64,000 bases of DNA from Cymbomonas tetramitiformis (Eukaryota > Chlorophyta > Pyramimonadophyceae > Pyramimonadales > Pyramimonadaceae), in assembly GCA_001247695.2 (NCBI GenBank), contig LGRX02003694.1, forward strand, positions 1 to 64,000. The letters run 5' to 3'. Made by a program: the position numbers and the translations under genes. How positions within the stretch are numbered: the first letter of the stretch is position 1; each line of letters starts with the position of its first letter. The notes beneath the pieces were generated by a model, which was not told the DNA's origin, did not search any database, and worked only from the letters and a program-made list of their open reading frames with translations. Below, one piece after another: positions 42,065 to 54,000 of this stretch.

Positions 42065-42131
42065 TCCTCTCTGTAGGGAAACGCGATTTTATGAATATAA
42101 GTTTTGCGGTGCAGCAGGTTTCCATCACCGT

Positions 42132-42215
42132 GGGTGCGTGGCCGAGTGGTCAAATGTTGGTAAGCCGAACGCGTTGTACGCGAGGGTACGGGGTTCGAAT
42201 CCCCGTGAAGGCATG
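42132..42215 (+). other. tRNA-like sequence with pol III A and B boxes (SINE head or tRNA relic)
   Basis: The A box TGGCCGAGTGG (42,139-42,149) and B box GGTTCGAATCC (42,192-42,202) match the consensus. The T-arm stem CGGGG/CCCCG is perfect, and a CGCG/CGCG variable-arm hairpin is present, as in Ser/Leu tRNAs. The acceptor arms do not pair and the anticodon stem is faulty, so it is not a working tRNA gene. It could be the promoter end of a SINE extending to the T-rich stretch near 42,480. Confidence 0.5.
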
Positions 42216-42479
42216 GGCATCCACGGTCCCCCTTGTGGGGTAGCGATATGGGCGATTGCCGCCGACAACGCGCTAGTCTACAAGGGGCGCCGTGGGTGCC
42301 CACCCACGCCTTCATGCAATTTTAAGTCTCAGTAACTCATGGAGACCGTCCGATTAAGAGTGGGGGGTTCATCTGGACCGTCGATTGCACTGTCCGCTGG
42401 GAAACAATCCCACTGAGTGCCTGTTCTGGGGTAAATAGCAAGCAGCGAGAGGGCGTCTAACCCCCCTCCCGCTTAATTA

Positions 42480-43200
42480 TTTTTTTGTCCCCCCGCTCCG
42501 ATTTTAGCCCTCCATCGGCCTTTTTAAGGGATTTTTTTTTGCCATTTTTTCGCTAAGTATTTCTACCCAAGTGTCCACCGTGTGGTAAAATGTGCTGTCC
42601 GTACGCTGTCCATACGGTTTGTATGTTTTTATTTTCCATGAGGTCCAGTTTCATGTCATATGGACGGTCTGAAAAAGGCCGTCCATGGGACATGAATCAT
42701 ACGGACAGTCAAGGCTAACTCAGATGGACAGCGTATGGACTGCTAACTGACGTTTCCACGCGTGTGGACATTTTTCAACAAAAAGCGTACAAACACTATA
42801 AAGTCGTACGAAAACTCGTAATTCAGCGTGTGCTTTCCCTATCCATCCATGCGGACTGTTCAAAATGTGCTGATTTTTCCAACCATATGGACAGACCGTC
42901 CATGGGACATGCCCACGTGTGGAAATGTGCTTATTCATACGAAAATTCGTACGAACCCCACATGGACAGCTAACTGACGTTTCCACGCGTGTGGACAACC
43001 GCTCTCATGGACTAGAATGCTTGCGGAATCCACACGGACAACACATAGCGTCCATCCTTAATCTAACGTGTGGACCACGAGTTTACAACCTTGACGTAAG
43101 TGTCGGTGCATTCGCGCAGATGTGACATGGAACGTATGAACACCGTTGTCCATACGCTGGAAACCTAAGCCTAGCGTACGAACGCCGTACGTACGACGCA
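42480..43200. repeat. Central intergenic region of the CACTA element with palindromes
   Basis: The stretch between the tRNA-like sequence and the transposase start is non-coding. From about 42,595 it carries TCCACGCGTGTGGAC, GTCCATGGGACATG and CATACGGACAG motifs like those at the ends, and probably holds the transposase promoter. Confidence 0.6.
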
Positions 43201-43213
43201 CGGACGACCAAAG

Positions 43214-46200
43214 ATGCCATTTTGTCCCTGCGTTGAATGCAATGGTGAAAGGTGGTTATCCAGTAAGCAAACTCTCCGGCACGTGCGTGCCAATGGACTT
43301 TATGGTGATCGATCGCCGTCACCAGAGCGACAACAAGATGAACATAGTGAGGAGGAGGAATTCCCAGAAGATGTTGCCATCCACGAGGCAGCAGATGCGA
43401 CGATCAAAAAAATCAATCGGCTCTTCTTGGGACCTCAAGAGGACCCAAGCGCAGAGGTAGGTCTTCCTTATCAGCTAAGTCAGCAATTCATCGGCATTCA
43501 TCACATTCATGCCTTCTTTGAGGATGTGTGTGTGTGTGTGTGTTTGTGTGCGCAGGAAAGTCTAGAAAACGTCCAAGCGTCCGCTGACGTTGTGGCGAAC
43601 AATTTCGTGTTGGATCTTCTCGTCTCCCACAACCACCACAACAGCTCGCAGGCCTACTTCGATGCGATTCTGAACATTCTGCGTGTTCACTACGTCGACA
43701 AAGTAGCCGATAGTGCACATACTCACATCGCAGAGGTTCCATCTACCTATGCACAAGTATTGCAGAAGTGGAAGGAGATGTTCAAGGGATACAACGAAGT
43801 GGACGTTTGCCCCGAGTGCTCCGAATTCTTTCAGGACGAGCACGCCAACCGCGACAAGTGTCCGAAATGCCTGGAACCGAGATACGAGGACGGAAAGACG
43901 GTGAAGGGGGTATACATTCCTGGTCGAGCTCGCTGTATTTTTCGATGGTGGCCGCTCGAAACGCTGTTCACCGTATTCTTCCTGACGCCGGAGTTAGCCA
44001 TGCTAGCGCGTACGTGGTGGAAAGAAGGCATGTTGGACAAAGACCCCCGAGCGGAGGTACATGGTATACTGGGTGAGTTTACTCCGAAATTTCAATCCGT
44101 GACTGTGTACACCGCATGGACGTAAGGACTGTACATCGTCCGTGGGTACGATTAGCATCGTCCACCCGTGTGGACGAAGCAAGTGCGGAATTCGTATGTC
44201 GTATTTCCCACTGCTCGTGCAAACTCGTCCATGTAGGTGAACACCATATGGATGGTAAATACGTACGCCGTCCGTACGCACGGACCTCGTTATCCACTCG
44301 TGTGAACAGTTTAATTGCGGAAATCTTAGGTGCCATTTCCCAGAGCTCGTGCAAACCTGTCCATGAGTGTGAACACCGTATGGACAATTCGTTCGCTCGT
44401 CGTCCGTACGTGTGTACTTAGTTATCCACCCGTGTGGACAGTTAGTGTAAGGAATTCTCATGTATCGTTTCCCAATGCTCGTGCAGACTCGCCAGGATTT
44501 CTCAACTTCGTTCGCAACAAGTGGGACGTCTTTAAAGACCCGAGGAACATTGCCATCATGGCGTGTGCGGATGGCGTCCAATCCTTCAACGACGGCATAC
44601 GCACGGTGACTCCGCTGTGTTTTACGATTGTCAATTTCCCAGGAGAAATTCGCTGCAAACGAGAATACGTGATGACTTGGGGAATCTGGGATGGAAAACC
44701 GAAAGTCAGCAGCAAGTTCTACGACATGTTCACCTTGGAGGTTAACAGACTGACTATCGGCGTACGCATGTTCGATGTGATTACCAACACGGTTTTCACG
44801 TTCAAGCTCGTGCTGTACAAAGTGCTCGAAGACTACGTTGGCTTGAGCGACGCAGCGAGACGATTGGGAGCTAATTCGTACTTAGGTTGCCTAAGATGCT
44901 GGATACGGGGTACTGAGAAATCTACATCTGGTCTAACGAAAATCATATATTCCTCACTACACCAAGGACTGCAACCAGGTAAACGCATGACCCCTTCGTT
45001 TGTCCCCTTTCCTTCTTCGGCTGTACGTGTGCCCACCGTGTGGACACCCCACGGACAGCTCGTGGATTTTTAGCTTACATTATGTGTTAAAGAACACCCT
45101 GTTCGGGCTAGTGGATACCGGCGTCCATACGCGTGGACGACGGAACCATATGTCATCCGTACGCGTGATTCACCGTCTAAGCGTGTTGTGTTGATTTTCT
45201 CCGCCGGCATTGAGCAGGTGAATCAATTCCTCTTCGCACCAACAGCGAAGTCCGCGAAACCCAACAGCTCCACGCCAAGATGATCAGAGAGGGACGAGTG
45301 CCTAAATCAATCATCGAGGAATTCATGAAGCAGAGCGGGGTCAAGGAACCATGCCCGATGTCAATCATTCCTGATTTTGACGTTGTAAAAGACTACCTTC
45401 TCGACTTGATGCACATCTTGTACAACCTGATTCACGGCGTCCACTGCGTGATTTTTGGTGATGGTTGGGGACCGAACACACGCAACTATGCGCGAAAGAT
45501 GAAGGTCCATCGATCGTGGGTTATCGCACCCCCACCCAGAAATGTAAACGATCGAAGATCTGCTGCGAAGCGACTGGCAGGTAAGCTGGTAGGTCGTTTG
45601 CGAGTTTCTGCTGTTCCATACGGGTGGACACCTTGTTCCGTCCGGACGGACGTCCTATGCCACCGTTCGGACGACGTATGGACCCTCCACTGTATGCCTA
45701 ACAATGTAAATTCTTCGCAGACAAACCATCACCGTGGGGACTGTCACCGATCGCAAAGACCGGTGCAATCAAGTGGGTACGAAGTCTGAAGCTCCCGACA
45801 AATATGGGACCTCTACCTAAGAAACTTTTGCAGGAGAAGTACAACAGCCCGAATAAGGTGCGGAAGATGAAGGCCGCGGAGCTGGTGGTATCCCTCACTT
45901 CTGGGATACTGGGCGTTATTGCATCCTGGCAAAATGCTGACGGGCAAGTTCTCCGTCCACAATACGCGAAGTTCGTCGGCGAATTTGCGGTGGTGGTTCG
46001 AGAATTAACCGCCCCCTCAATTGATCCAGAGGTACGTTAATTAGCCTAATCCACGTGTGCTTCCGTGTGGACACCGTACGGACGCCGCACGGACGACGTA
46101 TGAAGTCGTTGTCCATCCGGGTGTTCCTCCAGTATTCACACCTGTCATGTCCCGGTTCGAGATTAAGGTTGCCTCTCATTTTGCCTTTCAGGAAATGAAC

Positions 46201-47835
46201 AAGCTGCAGAGCCGAGTCATGAAGTTGAGAGATGAGATGGAGCGGAACAACACCCCTGAGGCGTTGGTGATTATGTCGCATCTTCTCGTGCACATTGTCG
46301 ACCAGCTGAAGGACAACGGCCCTGCACGGGAAATCTGGATGTATGTCTTCGAAGACTATTTCGGGTTGTTGAAGCTGTCCATCAAGACCCGCTCACAACC
46401 AGTCGCCAGCATGATGAAAGGATTGGAGTTGCGGCGAACGGTTTCCATGGTTGCGGGCATCAAGCAGATGCATCGAATTGGTCGAGCTCCGCATTATCGA
46501 CCTCCTGCAAAGCAGAACATCTTTACAACAAAATCAAGCACTGTGCGGCCATCCGCTGGTGAGCACATCCATAAGTATTATGTGTACCATGCATGTCAGT
46601 CTGTCCATGCGTGTGGATGCTTTGTAAGTACGTTTGCACGTAGTTGTTCACACGCGTGGACAACGATCCATACGCACGGACAGTACTTTACTATTGTCCG
46701 TTTGATCAATAGCACTTGTCCAAGCGCGTGGACGAAGGGCCTTCCGTGCGGACGACGCCGCCCACACGTGTGGAATACCTGTCCGTACGCACGGATAGGT
46801 TTTCACTATTGTCCGTTTTTTCTCTCTTCAGTCTTCTTGTGAGACAACTAATTCACTTGCGCGGCGTCAATCGCAACAGATGACAGGGAAAAGATTCAAG
46901 TTTATCTTCGTACCGAGTTCCCCGAGTACGACATTCTGTGCAAAAATTTCGACAGACTCGCCTTATTCAACAGGTACCAACTCATATGCGTGTCTGTAAA
47001 TTGTGCAAATGCCATGTGGATGGCGTATGGACGGCGTACGGCCACCGTATGACAACGTACGGAACACTGAGTCCACCCGTGTGTACCTTGCGAATGCAGG
47101 AACGCTGTGCAACGGAATCGTCGCAACCGACGGGCGGGTCGTCGAAGGCCGATGACGAATGACGTGGTTCCGGTGTTTCTACAACCAGACACGTGGCGGA
47201 GGTGCCCAACAACTTTGCAGATTCAGCCTTTCACCGAGGAGGAGCAGGCCTTCGCCTTAGCCGGCATCGCCCCGTGGACGGAGTATCCTAGCATCAAGAT
47301 CGGGCGTGAAGATTTCCGAGTGCACGACAGCGACATTGGTTTGAAGAGCTGTCAACGGTATTTCAAGAGCATCTTTCGAACTCCGGGAGTGCCAACTCAA
47401 GCCCAACTTCTTACAGGCGAGATACCGGACGATGACGTTGAAGATAGGTATGGGGAAATCATGAAGATTGTCAAGCTTGACCTTCCCGGTCACGAGATCT
47501 TTCTGTTGAAGGCCCGTTGGTACCCAAAGGCGGCTGCGCTTGCGGACGACATCAGCAAGAACATTTACCTGCGCAAAGACATGCCATGGGACGTGTCTCA
47601 GCCATTCGTTCGCGCAAACAGCATTGAGAATCAAGTGGTAATTCAGGATGTTCCTTTCATGCCGGCTTGGCTTGCCCGGTTCAAAGGAAATGCTGTCCCT
47701 TTGGCCATTCGACGACGAACTGATTGCTTGCAAGTTGTGTTGGATCGCAAGGCGGATTTCTTCCGTGAACTCGATGGTAACAGTAGTAGCGAGGATGACA
47801 GTAGTAGCTCATCTGATTCAGATGATTGCGGATGA
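43214..47835 (+). CDS. TNP2-like CACTA transposase, eight exons, 1040 residues
   Basis: Exons 43,214-43,456, 43,556-44,072, 44,487-44,978, 45,218-45,580, 45,721-46,031, 46,192-46,558, 46,880-46,973 and 47,100-47,835 join through GT/AG boundaries with consistent phase. They sum to 3,123 bases with a terminal stop. The protein starts with a Cys-rich segment (FCPCVECNGERW). A VCPECSEFF...CPKCLEPRYE zinc motif follows, then TNP2/Transposase_21 signatures (DSPGFLNFV..DPRNIAIMACADG, DLMHILYNLIHGV). A later region (REIWMYVFEDYFGLLKLSIK) resembles the DUF4218 part of plant TNP2 proteins. The C-terminus ends in an acidic Ser tract. It would cut at the 18-bp ends. The introns hold the same palindromes as the subterminal arrays. 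The splice model is mine but phase-checked. Confidence 0.85.
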
Positions 47836-48956
47836 TACACGATGTAATATATATGTAAATAAACCGTATGTAGGCGGATACCTGTATTCACACGCATGAT
47901 TCCGCTAATCCATGCGGGTAAACTCTTATCCACACGCGCGGATGTATGTGTCCACACGCGTGTTTCAACAAACTCCAATTTCGACGTCCATACGTATGGA
48001 TTGGCGAATTCCGATCGTCCATACGTCTGTCCACACGTCGTCCGTACGCATGGGTTCGATCGGTGACACGCCTCCATGGTGCCCACATGGCTGATGAAGG
48101 GGCAGGAAATGCTCGGGCACACCCAGGCCCGGGTGCAATGGCTGTCCACACGTGCGGACAAGCGCAAACGAGTGGCGCAGCACGGGTCTCACACTGTCCA
48201 TACGTCCGTCCACACGTCGTCCGTACGCGTCCGTACGGTCCAGGGACACGTCCCCATGGTGCCCATGTGGCTGATGAAGGGGCAGGAAATGCTCGGGTAC
48301 ACCCAGGCCCGGGTGCAATGGCTGTCCACACGTGCGGACAAGCACAAAAGAGTGGCACGGCACGGGCCTCACACTGTCCATACGCCCGTCCACACGTCGT
48401 CCGTACGCATGGGTTCGTCCAGGGACACGTCCACATGGTGTCCATATGGCTGAGGAAGGGGCAAGCAGTGCTCGGGTACACCCAGGCCCGGGTGCAATGG
48501 CTGTCCACACGTGCGGACAAGCGCAAAAGACTGGCACGGCACGGGCCTCACACTGTCCATACGCCCGTCCACACGTCGTCCGTACGCGTCGGTACCGTCC
48601 AGGGACACGTCCCCATGGTGTCCATATGGCTGAGGAGGGGTAGAAGCGGCATTCCTCGCTGTCCGCACGTGTGGACAGCAATTTCCAACGGTTCATGCGT
48701 ATGGACGGCACCTATCCATACGGTCGGGCAGTGTACGGAGCGTCCACACGCGTAATAAAATCAGGTAAACTAGCATACGTCGTCCACACGGGGGCACACG
48801 TATGGACGACGTGTGGATTTATCGTATGGACACCGTATGAACATCACTTTTGCAAATTAGACATTTTCACACGTGTGGATTTTGCAAAAAAAGCGTCCAT
48901 ACGGCGTCCATCTGCAATCCACGCGTCGTTCATCTGAATTTCCACGCGTGTGGACA
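47836..48956. repeat. Right subterminal region: 180-bp tandem repeat and palindromes
   Basis: A 180-base unit containing CTGATGAAGGGGCAGGAAAT, CACCCAGGCCCGGGTGCAAT and TGTCCACACGTGCGGACA repeats three times and a part (about 48,025-48,650; key motif at 48,091, 48,271, 48,450 and 48,629). Flanking sequence is dense in TCCACACGTGTGGA and CCATACGTATGG. Long frames here on both strands are by-products of the repeats. Confidence 0.85.
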
Positions 48957-48974
48957 GGCCAATAATTTGTAGGG

Positions 48975-50791
48975 TCTGCGTACAGGAGGTGTTTACGCAG
49001 CTGCACAGCCGTCAGGAAGACCTCATCGATGAGTCCAGCACAGTTGCCTCCGCGTCCACCAGCACTTTTACCCGGGTTGCAGCCGGCGATGGTCACGAGC
49101 TCTTTACCCCCCCCCTTCGTTCTGCGCGCGAAGGACACGGAGCCGTGACCGGCGTAATCCAGCATGATGGGAGAAAGGCTACGCAACCATTTCCCCCCCA
49201 GCACCACGTCCACTCGGATCCCGAGTGGCAACACCCGCATGGCCATGGCCGACTCATTATAGGTGGAGCTCGCTGCGGTGGGGGCCGTGAACTTCGAGTA
49301 GGCCACAGCCCCTGTGGTCTTCACCGACCCGTCCGCTAGTGTGACCTTCATTCGCGGGCCCTGCCGTACGCGTAGGCCACAACGTCGTACGCAGTCTTCA
49401 GACACGAAGTTGTCCGAGGCACCGGAGTCTACGAGTACCTTGACAAGCTTGCCACGCAGATACGCGTAGAAGACTAACAGCAGCGCTCCTTCCTCATCAT
49501 GAGCCGCAGCGAGCTGAGATGCCCACAACACACCCCCGTCACGCAGGATGCGCTTGCAACGGCCGACACCCATGCTCGTGTCGTTGTCACCCCCACACGC
49601 TTCATCACCATCATCGTCGTCATCATCATCCTCCGTCAGTGGGTGACTGCGCATGCTTTCTTCCTCAGTGTCTTCCTGCAAAGGGTGAGTATTTAGTGCG
49701 TGAATCTCCTCTGGGGCCCCAGCTTTGGCCAGCTGTTGGGTCATGCTGTCCTCGACCCCACCAGCGTCCGGCGCTGGCGGGTCTGCACTCCGCTGCTGGC
49801 CCCTGTCTGCAGCCATTTGCTGGGTCAAATTGTCCTCCAGGTGCTCCGGAGACTCGCCCATTGGTCCACCCTCCAGTACTTCGTCAGGAGTCACGGCATC
49901 GGGCGGTGTAACCTCAATTGGCTGCTGCTCCGGCTGCTCGCCAAAGAGATCCGCTCTCACCTCTGCAGGAGTCACCGCCGACTGCCTCTCACGGTACTGG
50001 TGCACCCTGTACAAGCTGCACCATGCATCCGGCATCCCGGGGATGTCCCCCCCTGTGCCAGGGATGGTCCCCGTGGCCGAAACAGAAGCCGCGGGCACTC
50101 CCACGGAGTTTCCACCAACATCCCCCGTAGCCCAAGGGTAGGGGGGCGAGTCCATGACGGCCAGCGATTCCTCCGCCGGCATCCCACGCTGTCGGCCGCG
50201 CCAGCGCAGAAGGCCCTCCGCTTCCCACGCGCGGTGCCCTATCGGGGCATCCTGCTGCAGGGCGTCAGCCTGCTCCGCCGAAGTCATCTCGTCCCACGCA
50301 AGGGATAGATCGTGGGCCCGTGTCTCCGCCAGGTCCAGTGCCCGAACCTGCTGGGAGTCGTTGCACATCCCACGTGACCTCGAAGGGCCCTGCAACAGTG
50401 CCGACACGTGCTCGACCATGCGCTGTTGCCGCGTCGGCAGTGGCAGCGTGCCCAACGGAGTGTGGTGGGCCGGGGCTTGCTTCTGCAGGCACATCAGGTC
50501 CACCTCATTCCTGAAGTTGTCCAGCTCGCACCGTCTCTTGTACCTCCGAGCTGGCGCGGCAGACGACCTCATGCCACGACCTTGTTGCATCCGTTCCAGT
50601 GCAGTACGGATCCCCGTCGTCGACTTGCGCTTCAGGCTTTTGCGCAGTCGCATCATCAACACTTCCATGGAAAGCGCCCCCACTGGCCGCCTGAAGTGCC
50701 AAGCATCCAAACGGTCAGACACTGCGGCCAAGCAGGGCCTGTAGATACCCTCGTAGGCCCAGGGTTCTAGTACGGAGTAGTGCTCAGGCAT
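48975..50791 (-). CDS. Ty3/gypsy Pol, 5' part: linker and aspartic protease
   Basis: The frame runs from Met at 50,791 to the CACTA junction at 48,975, where it passes into the transposon end (DPTNYW). It holds a linker shared with copy 2 (PDAWCSLYRVHQY), an acidic tract (EDDDDDDDGDEACGG) and the retroviral-type protease (VLVDSGASDNFVSEDC, then MKVTLADGSVKT). The sequence ends at VDEVFLTAVQLRKHLLYAD. It continues without loss at 38,406. Upstream, the same frame stays open to a TAG at 50,909-50,911, and beyond that to the end of Gag in the -1 frame, so the real start may be by frameshift from Gag, not at this Met. Confidence 0.85.
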
Positions 50792-51015
50792 GGGGTCGTC
50801 GATGATGGGGGTTACCCCCGCCGCTGCGGGAGCCGGTTGAGGGGCTTCGGCAAGAGAGCGACGTCCAGTGTCACTTTCTGGCCCCTCAGCCGAAAGGGTC
50901 CTCAGACCCTATTGCCGATCCGAGTCGGCCGGCAACTCGCCGGCTGCCGGGGACGCCCGCTGCGCCTCAATGATGCCCTCCACCAGATCCGTACAATCAG
51001 TGAGAGCCGCCAACT

Positions 51016-54000
51016 CTAGAACAGCGTTGACGTCTGCGGCTGCAAGGGCCTCCACTTCTCCCCGCAGCTCCGCCGGTGCCCACGAGATGTCCTCGTCGTC
51101 GGTGTGCCATGGCGAAGAACAATCATAGCGGCCACCTGCCGCCTGTCTCGAGACAACCTTTTAGGAGCGTTCGCCTTCCACGCAGCCAGCTTGGCCGCGT
51201 CCTTGCAATCCCGCACCAGATGTCCACGCCTTCCACACGCGTAGCACTCCCGTGTCTCTGGAGCCGGGAGGCCAGGTGGAGCACCAGGAAGGGGCAGTCC
51301 AGGTGGAGGAGGAGGTGTGGATGCCGCGGCCAGATCGAGCTCAGACTCCGTCAGTGCATTCAGGGCACGTCCTCGACGTTGCTGCCAGAAAGGTGCAGAA
51401 GGTGCTGGGGCTCTTCTGCTGGCTGCGTCCGCCGCCTTGGATGCCTTGCTCGCCTCGATGTCACTGGCGAACTCGAGCACCTTGAGAACAGCCGAGGTAA
51501 CGCCTCGGCTGTGCCCTTCAGCACGTGCCCGATCCTCCCACTCCCCTGGATCATTGAGGTCCAGGTTCACCCTCCTCATTTCCAGCCCCACCTTGCTGTG
51601 GTGCACCAACCCCCGCCAGAAGTGGTGGCCGAAATCCTCGTCGGAGACGGGCACACAACCAGGCACTACCTTGGCCAGGAAGTTCACGGTGCGCTGTCGC
51701 GCAGACAGTCGCGAGTGGTAAGCGTTGGCCGTCTCCTTACTCGACTGTCTTCGGGTGAGTCCATCACGCAGCTTCTGCAGCTTCTCGATGGCCAGCAGGC
51801 TGAGGGCCAGGTCCCCGAAGAATATGTCGGCGTCAGCGTACCGTTGTATCCACCCCGCTGACGTGCCGACACCTCCCGCGGCCTTCTCCACAAACTCCCG
51901 CTGCTCACCTCGCAAACACTCCTCCGCCACAATCCACATGATGTCAGGGACGGAGGTAATGTATCCCTCACCGGTGCAGCTAGCTTTGCGGCACGCCCTC
52001 ATCACCAGCTTGTTGTCCAGTAAGTTCTGGACCTTTCGAGAGAAGGCCTCCAGCTGGTTGACCTTGTCGTCTTCGGACAAATCCCCTTCTGAAGGGAACT
52101 TCGGCAGCTTATTCACGAGCTTCAGCAGCGCGTCCTCCACCTTCTGCTCGCCGATGAGGTCACGGCTGCTGGGCTCTCCCGCGGTGGACGATGAAGTAGC
52201 TGCAGGGGTAAAGGTTGCTGCGTTAGGTGAAAGATGAGGTCGAGGGTGACGTGAACCAAGGTTAGTCGGAGCCGTCGCAGGCGCGGGGGTCGTCGGATGA
52301 TGCACAGAGGTGGGGGCTGCCGTCAGAGCTAGAAAATGGGCTCGACCATCAGATGGAGGCGGGGTTGGAGTCGGCGTAGGAGTTGACCGTGACTGCAGCT
52401 GCCGATACCACTCCGACTGCTCCACCTCGGCCCATGCTGTAAGACAGTCGGGATCCAGGAGGTGCATCTCGGACTCAGGGGTACTGGAGACGTGCTTCCA
52501 TTCCGGGCGGGGGTGTCCTGAGCCCGCAGGCCTACTGCGGTATGCCAGAAGGGCCGCGTCCACCACGCCCCGGTCCACCACCCACGCATGCGTCTCCATC
52601 TCCGGGGTCATCAGCATGACTGGCGGCTGTGCCACAGTGCCCCCCATGTCAAGGTACTCCCTCAGTGATACCCCCAGCAAGAGGATAGCCTTGTAGAAGA
52701 GGTCAAGGCCACCATCTGCAGCCGATCTGACCGTAGCCGTCGGCATTCCGAGTCCGAGGTATCCAGTGTCCCCCCAAGGCTGCGGTACCCACAGAGTGTG
52801 GCCATCTCGTGTGGCCAGTAGGGCCCGCCCTCGATGCCCACCTCGACCAGACGGAGGGGGAGGGGGAGGTCTCCCTGGTGACCCGTCACGACCTCCACCA
52901 TCATGCTCTGGTGCTGGTAACGCAAGCGTGCTACCAGGTGGAGGAGGAGGAGGTGGTGGCGGTGGCCCACTGGGCATTGGGAGTGGCACCGCGGGTGGCA
53001 AGGGAGCAGCTGTCGGAGGTCCAGGTGGTGCACATCCCCCATCGCCACCTCCAAGTGCTGGTACAGCAGGGTCATGTGCAGGGGGAGGCAGCTCCGCTGA
53101 GGGCCCGCCAGGCGTCACTCCACCAGGACCATCAGGGGTCCCGTTCGCCTCACGGAAGTTCACATGTCGAACGGCAGCTGTCGAGTCAGTGCCTGGGGTG
53201 TGGTCAGCAGGGGTTCCTTCACCAGACCCGAGAACCACCACCGTCTCCAGGGACTGCCTTCGTAGCCGGGCCAGTTGGCGGGAGCCAACGGTCTCGCGCT
53301 CTCGTGTGGCGCTGCCCTTGCCCGCCGTCTGCTGCAGGGTCACGTCCCCGTTGCTGACTCCAGCTCCTCCTCTGCCGCCGGGCTGCCCAGTTTGCACCCC
53401 CACATCGGGGGCCACCACCGCGGTCAGGGGGGCAACACCAGCTCGCTGCGGGTGAATCTCCCCCCCGCCCTCCGCCAGCTGCGGATCAACCGAAGCGATC
53501 CCCGCTGGGGGGTCTGCGCCGGGGTGCTCTGCGTGCACCCCTCCAGCGTCTGAAATGACCCCCGTTGGAGGATCCGCGCCGGAGTGCTCCGCGGGCACCC
53601 CTCCAGCGACTGAATTAACCCCGGCCTGGGGGTCTGCACTGGCGGTCTCAGCTGTGGGGTCTGCAGGAGCGGACCGTGTGCCCCCCCCTTGGCTGTGGAA
53701 CTCCTTCAGGCACTCCCTGAAGGTGGCCGCTAGGGCTGCAGGGGTAAGGGTCCGCCCTTCGTCACGCTCTCGACGCCGCAGCCTCCGCTTCCTCTCCTTG
53801 GCGTCGCGATGCCTGCGGGCACGGTCACTAAGTCCGTCACTCTGCCCGCTCCTGCCCGACTTAGACGACCTCGAGGATTTTGATGACCTCGACGAGGACG
53901 TCTGCGAGGCGGACGAAGAGCCCCCGCCAGAATTGGAGTCGGACTCCTCGCGGAAAGGTAGGTTGCGCTCGTCCCAGCTCCCCGGTCCCGACGAACGACG

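Larger units (their letters stand above)
38407..48974. mobile_element. CACTA (En/Spm-like) DNA transposon, 10,568 bp, apparently complete
   Basis: Perfect 18-bp terminal inverted repeats CCCTACAAATTATTGGCC lie at 38,407-38,424 and, inverted, at 48,957-48,974. They are flanked by the 3-bp duplication TCT (38,404-38,406 and 48,975-48,977), the length typical of CACTA elements. Excising the element with one TCT restores the gypsy pol frame (LLYA|ETQRLTG), confirming the ends. Inside are two divergent multi-exon genes, a 549-residue protein on the minus strand and a TNP2-type transposase on the plus strand. Both ends and most introns are packed with CCATACGYRTGG-type palindromes. Intact ends and open, spliceable genes suggest recent activity. 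Confidence 0.92.

Noticed and set aside
42132..42215. A functional tRNA-Ser/Leu gene
   Set aside because: A box, B box and T arm fit, but the 5' and 3' acceptor strands do not pair and the anticodon stem-loop has the wrong size; kept only as tRNA-like.
47888..48755. Long frames on both strands around 48 kb
   Set aside because: They arise from the 180-bp tandem repeat; the motif array lies outside the transposase gene.
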